NCBI GenBank assembly: GCA_965367295.1
Contig: CBDUHN010000015.1
Span: 1-60,853, forward strand
Source of the DNA: JAIVHA01 sp965367295
Lineage (GTDB): Bacteria; Pseudomonadota; Gammaproteobacteria; DSM-19610
Reading direction: 5' to 3'
Length of the DNA stretch: 60,853 nt
The position numbers were made by a program, and so were the translations under genes. Shown here in pieces: positions 59,340-60,853 of this stretch. The stretch's first letter is position 1. Each line of letters opens with the position of its first letter. Under the pieces are notes generated by a model that did no database searches, had not been told where the DNA came from, and saw nothing but the letters and a program-made list of their open reading frames with translations.

Positions 59340-60503
59340 ATGAATAAATCACAGCGACTGAAACATTTCACCGAAGCCGAGTGGACCAAGATCAAGACCC
59401 TGGCGGACACCAAGGAAACACCGTTCCTGGTGGTGCACCTGGATACCGTGCAGGCGAAATTTCAGGAGCTGCGGGAAGGCTTTCCCAAGGCCAGGATCTA
59501 CTATGCGGTGAAGGCCAACCCGGCGCCCGAGGTACTGAACCTGCTGGCCGGGTTGGGTTGCTGCTTCGATATCGCCTCGCGCTACGAACTGGACCTGGTC
59601 ATGAGCCTGGGTGTTCCCGCGGAGCGCATCAGCTACGGCAACACCATCAAGAAGGCGGTGGACATCCGTTATGCCTATGAGAAGGGCGTGCGCACCTATG
59701 CCAGCGATTCGGAAATGGATGTGCGCCGCATCGCCCGCGAGGCGCCCGGCTCCCACCTGCACGTGCGCATGCTCACGGAAGGTACCGAAACCGCCGACTG
59801 GCCGCTGTCGCGCAAGTTCGGCTGTCAGCAGGAGATGGTGGTGGACCTGGTGGTGCTGGCCAAGGAACTGGGCCTGGACCCGGCGGGCATCTCCTTCCAT
59901 GTCGGTTCCCAACAGCGTGATCTCGGCGCCTGGGATGCCGCCATCGCCAAGGTGAAATTCATCTTCGACAAGCTGGAAACCCACGATATCAAGCTGCGCC
60001 AGATCAACATGGGCGGCGGTTTCCCGGCCGCCTATGTCAATCGCACCCATGAGATCTCCCATTACTGCAAGGAGATCACCCATTTCCTCAAGGAAGACTT
60101 CGGCGACGACATGCCGGAGATCATGCTGGAACCGGGCCGTTCCATGGTGGGCGAGTCGGGAGTGATCGTCAGCGAGGTGGTGCTGATCTCGCGCAAGTCA
60201 CGCTACGGCCTGCACCGCTGGGTGTATACCGACATCGGCGTGTTCGGCGGCCTGATCGAAACCCTGGGTGAATCGATTCGCTACCCGATCTATACCGAAC
60301 GGCAGGGCAAACCCGAGGAAGCCGTCATTGCAGGCCCGACCTGCGACAGCATGGACATCCTCTACGAGGACAACAAGGTGCCATTGCCCATGTCCCTGGA
60401 GCCGGGTGACCGCCTGTACTGGATGAGCACCGGCGCCTACACCACCAGCTACAGCTCCATCGCGTTCAATGGTTTTCCGCCCCTGAAGGCCTACTTCGTC
60501 TAA
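59340..60503 (+). CDS. Type III PLP-dependent ornithine/lysine decarboxylase
   Basis: 387 residues from the ATG at 59340. Alanine-racemase-like barrel with the PLP lysine K58 in Y-Y-A-V-K-A-N-P, H-V-G-S-Q in the core, G-G-G-F and E-P-G-R for phosphate binding, and G-P-T-C335-D-S-M-D from the partner subunit. It makes putrescine (or cadaverine) from ornithine (or lysine). The family of ~390 residues includes bacterial ODC/LDC; substrate preference cannot be fixed here. Single gene with its own terminator. Confidence 0.92.
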   Translation: MNKSQRLKHFTEAEWTKIKTLADTKETPFLVVHLDTVQAKFQELREGFPKARIYYAVKANPAPEVLNLLAGLGCCFDIASRYELDLVMSLGVPAERISYGNTIKKAVDIRYAYEKGVRTYASDSEMDVRRIAREAPGSHLHVRMLTEGTETADWPLSRKFGCQQEMVVDLVVLAKELGLDPAGISFHVGSQQRDLGAWDAAIAKVKFIFDKLETHDIKLRQINMGGGFPAAYVNRTHEISHYCKEITHFLKEDFGDDMPEIMLEPGRSMVGESGVIVSEVVLISRKSRYGLHRWVYTDIGVFGGLIETLGESIRYPIYTERQGKPEEAVIAGPTCDSMDILYEDNKVPLPMSLEPGDRLYWMSTGAYTTSYSSIAFNGFPPLKAYFV

Positions 60504-60515
60504 CGTCGCTTGATC

Positions 60516-60543
60516 CCCTCTCCCCACGGGAGAGGGTGCTTTT
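60516..60543 (+). terminator. Hairpin terminator of the decarboxylase gene, same arms as the REP-like element
   Basis: CCCTCTCCC (60516-60524) and GGGAGAGGG (60528-60536) around CAC, followed by TGCTTTT. The arms equal those of the palindromes inside the hsdM copies, so one repeat family serves as a terminator here and as coding DNA there. Confidence 0.75.
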
Positions 60544-60696
60544 CAGTTACTCCTTGTCGATTCCCTGTGCCGCCATTCCGCATAGCTGGGAACCCATTAC
60601 CCAGCTGCGCTCCTGTAGATCCGAATTTATTCGGACGATTTTGTTAGATCCCCGTCAGTATGGTGGTGGGAATAAATTCTGCCCCGTAGGTCTTCA

Positions 60697-60721
60697 GATC
60701 AATAGAGATCAATAGGGTCAG
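60697..60721 (+). repeat. 25-base repeat, copy 1
   Basis: GATCAAT, 3 bases, GATCAAT, then GGGTCAG-type end. Copy 2 at 60790 differs at three positions. Each unit itself contains a direct repeat of GATCAAT. Confidence 0.75.
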
Positions 60722-60789
60722 TGTCATTGATGTACTTGTGTAGGGAAGTCATATTTCTCAAGCGCAACGCCGTCGGGTGACTATTATGC

Positions 60790-60814
60790 GATCAATGGCG
60801 ATCAATGGGGTCAG
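60790..60814 (+). repeat. 25-base repeat, copy 2
   Basis: Same pattern as 60697-60721, 93 bases further on. An A-A-T-A-A-A-T-T-C-type motif follows at 60825 and also precedes copy 1 at 60670, which hints at a larger degraded repeat. Confidence 0.75.
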
Positions 60815-60853
60815 ACTCGATTGAAATAAATTCCGTGCGTGCCGGGATGGTGG

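Larger units (their letters stand above)
60504..60853. other. Intergenic repeat region at the window end
   Basis: Starts with a hairpin (60516-60536) and continues with two copies of a 25-base GATCAAT...GGGTCAG repeat. No protein-coding frame of note. The repeats resemble those flanking IS200-like/REP-associated transposase genes; such a gene may lie beyond the edge (inference). Confidence 0.5.

Noticed and set aside
1..60853. tRNA, rRNA, riboswitch or CRISPR array
   Set aside because: Reading the intergenic regions showed no cloverleaf, rRNA-like stretch, known riboswitch core or regularly spaced repeats with spacers.

Overview
The window looks like a GC-rich gammaproteobacterial chromosome. 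The housekeeping-type genes (photolyase, CbpA/CbpM, DUF2189, DUF1840, an ornithine/lysine-type decarboxylase) and the wealth of c-type cytochromes and envelope machinery fit a respiratory, probably aquatic or sediment gammaproteobacterium. The lineage is inferred from gene content; no rRNA or tRNA gene was seen. The first 9.3 kb is an accessory defence island, markedly AT-rich from about 0.3 to 4.3 kb.

Layout. (1) 1-9251: a type I restriction-modification-like island with hsdS (cut by the window edge), a large SF2 helicase in the place where HsdR is expected, a broken 5' copy of hsdM, a HEPN/MNT toxin-antitoxin pair inserted between that broken copy and an intact hsdM, then a DUF5655-type nuclease and a NERD-domain membrane protein. 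(2) 9493-12727: an ExeA/GspA-like AAA ATPase with a TPR tail, a DUF2189 membrane protein and a possible 48-residue protein. (3) 12832-15477: a nine-heme cytochrome with its own promoter and terminator. (4) 15659-25125: envelope-machine operon A, made of a small coiled-coil exported protein, two large TPR proteins, a small 'LP-PW' protein, ExbB, ExbD, ExbD, an AgmX/TonB-like transducer and a lytic transglycosylase. (5) 25254-36952: mixed metabolism and repair genes, namely an exonuclease, DsrE-like and metallo-beta-lactamase proteins, DUF1840, cbpA-cbpM, a minus-strand sugar operon (VTT membrane protein, glycosidase-like protein, glycosyltransferase), a photolyase with a CarH/LitR-like operator, a Sel1 protein and a thiamine-binding protein. 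(6) 37057-49937: a redox and outer-membrane cluster. A minus-strand cytochrome / LamG-cytochrome / DUF1501-like operon is divergent from a plus-strand run of an HzsA-like cytochrome, two outer-membrane barrels, TlpA, DUF4266, DUF3570 and ApbE. (7) 50099-58834: envelope-machine operon B, a paralogue of operon A in the same gene order with one extra TPR lipoprotein. (8) 59340-60503: a decarboxylase, followed by repeat-rich DNA.

Main interpretation. Operons A and B are two diverged copies of one machine. A proton-driven inner-membrane motor (one ExbB/TolQ-like and two ExbD/TolR-like proteins) would pull on a TonB/AgmX-like rod that meets very large periplasmic TPR proteins, one of them a lipoprotein, plus two small families that also occur in both copies. 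One copy carries a peptidoglycan lytic enzyme; the other follows directly on a cluster of outer-membrane barrels, multiheme cytochromes and a flavin transferase. The composition resembles the core of the Myxococcus Agl/Glt machinery, but here it sits with extracytoplasmic redox proteins. Its cargo or task cannot be read from sequence alone. Other notable points are a mosaic hsdM duplication around a toxin-antitoxin pair, a palindromic repeat read in frame inside HsdM, and an 11-bp-periodic operator upstream of the photolyase gene.
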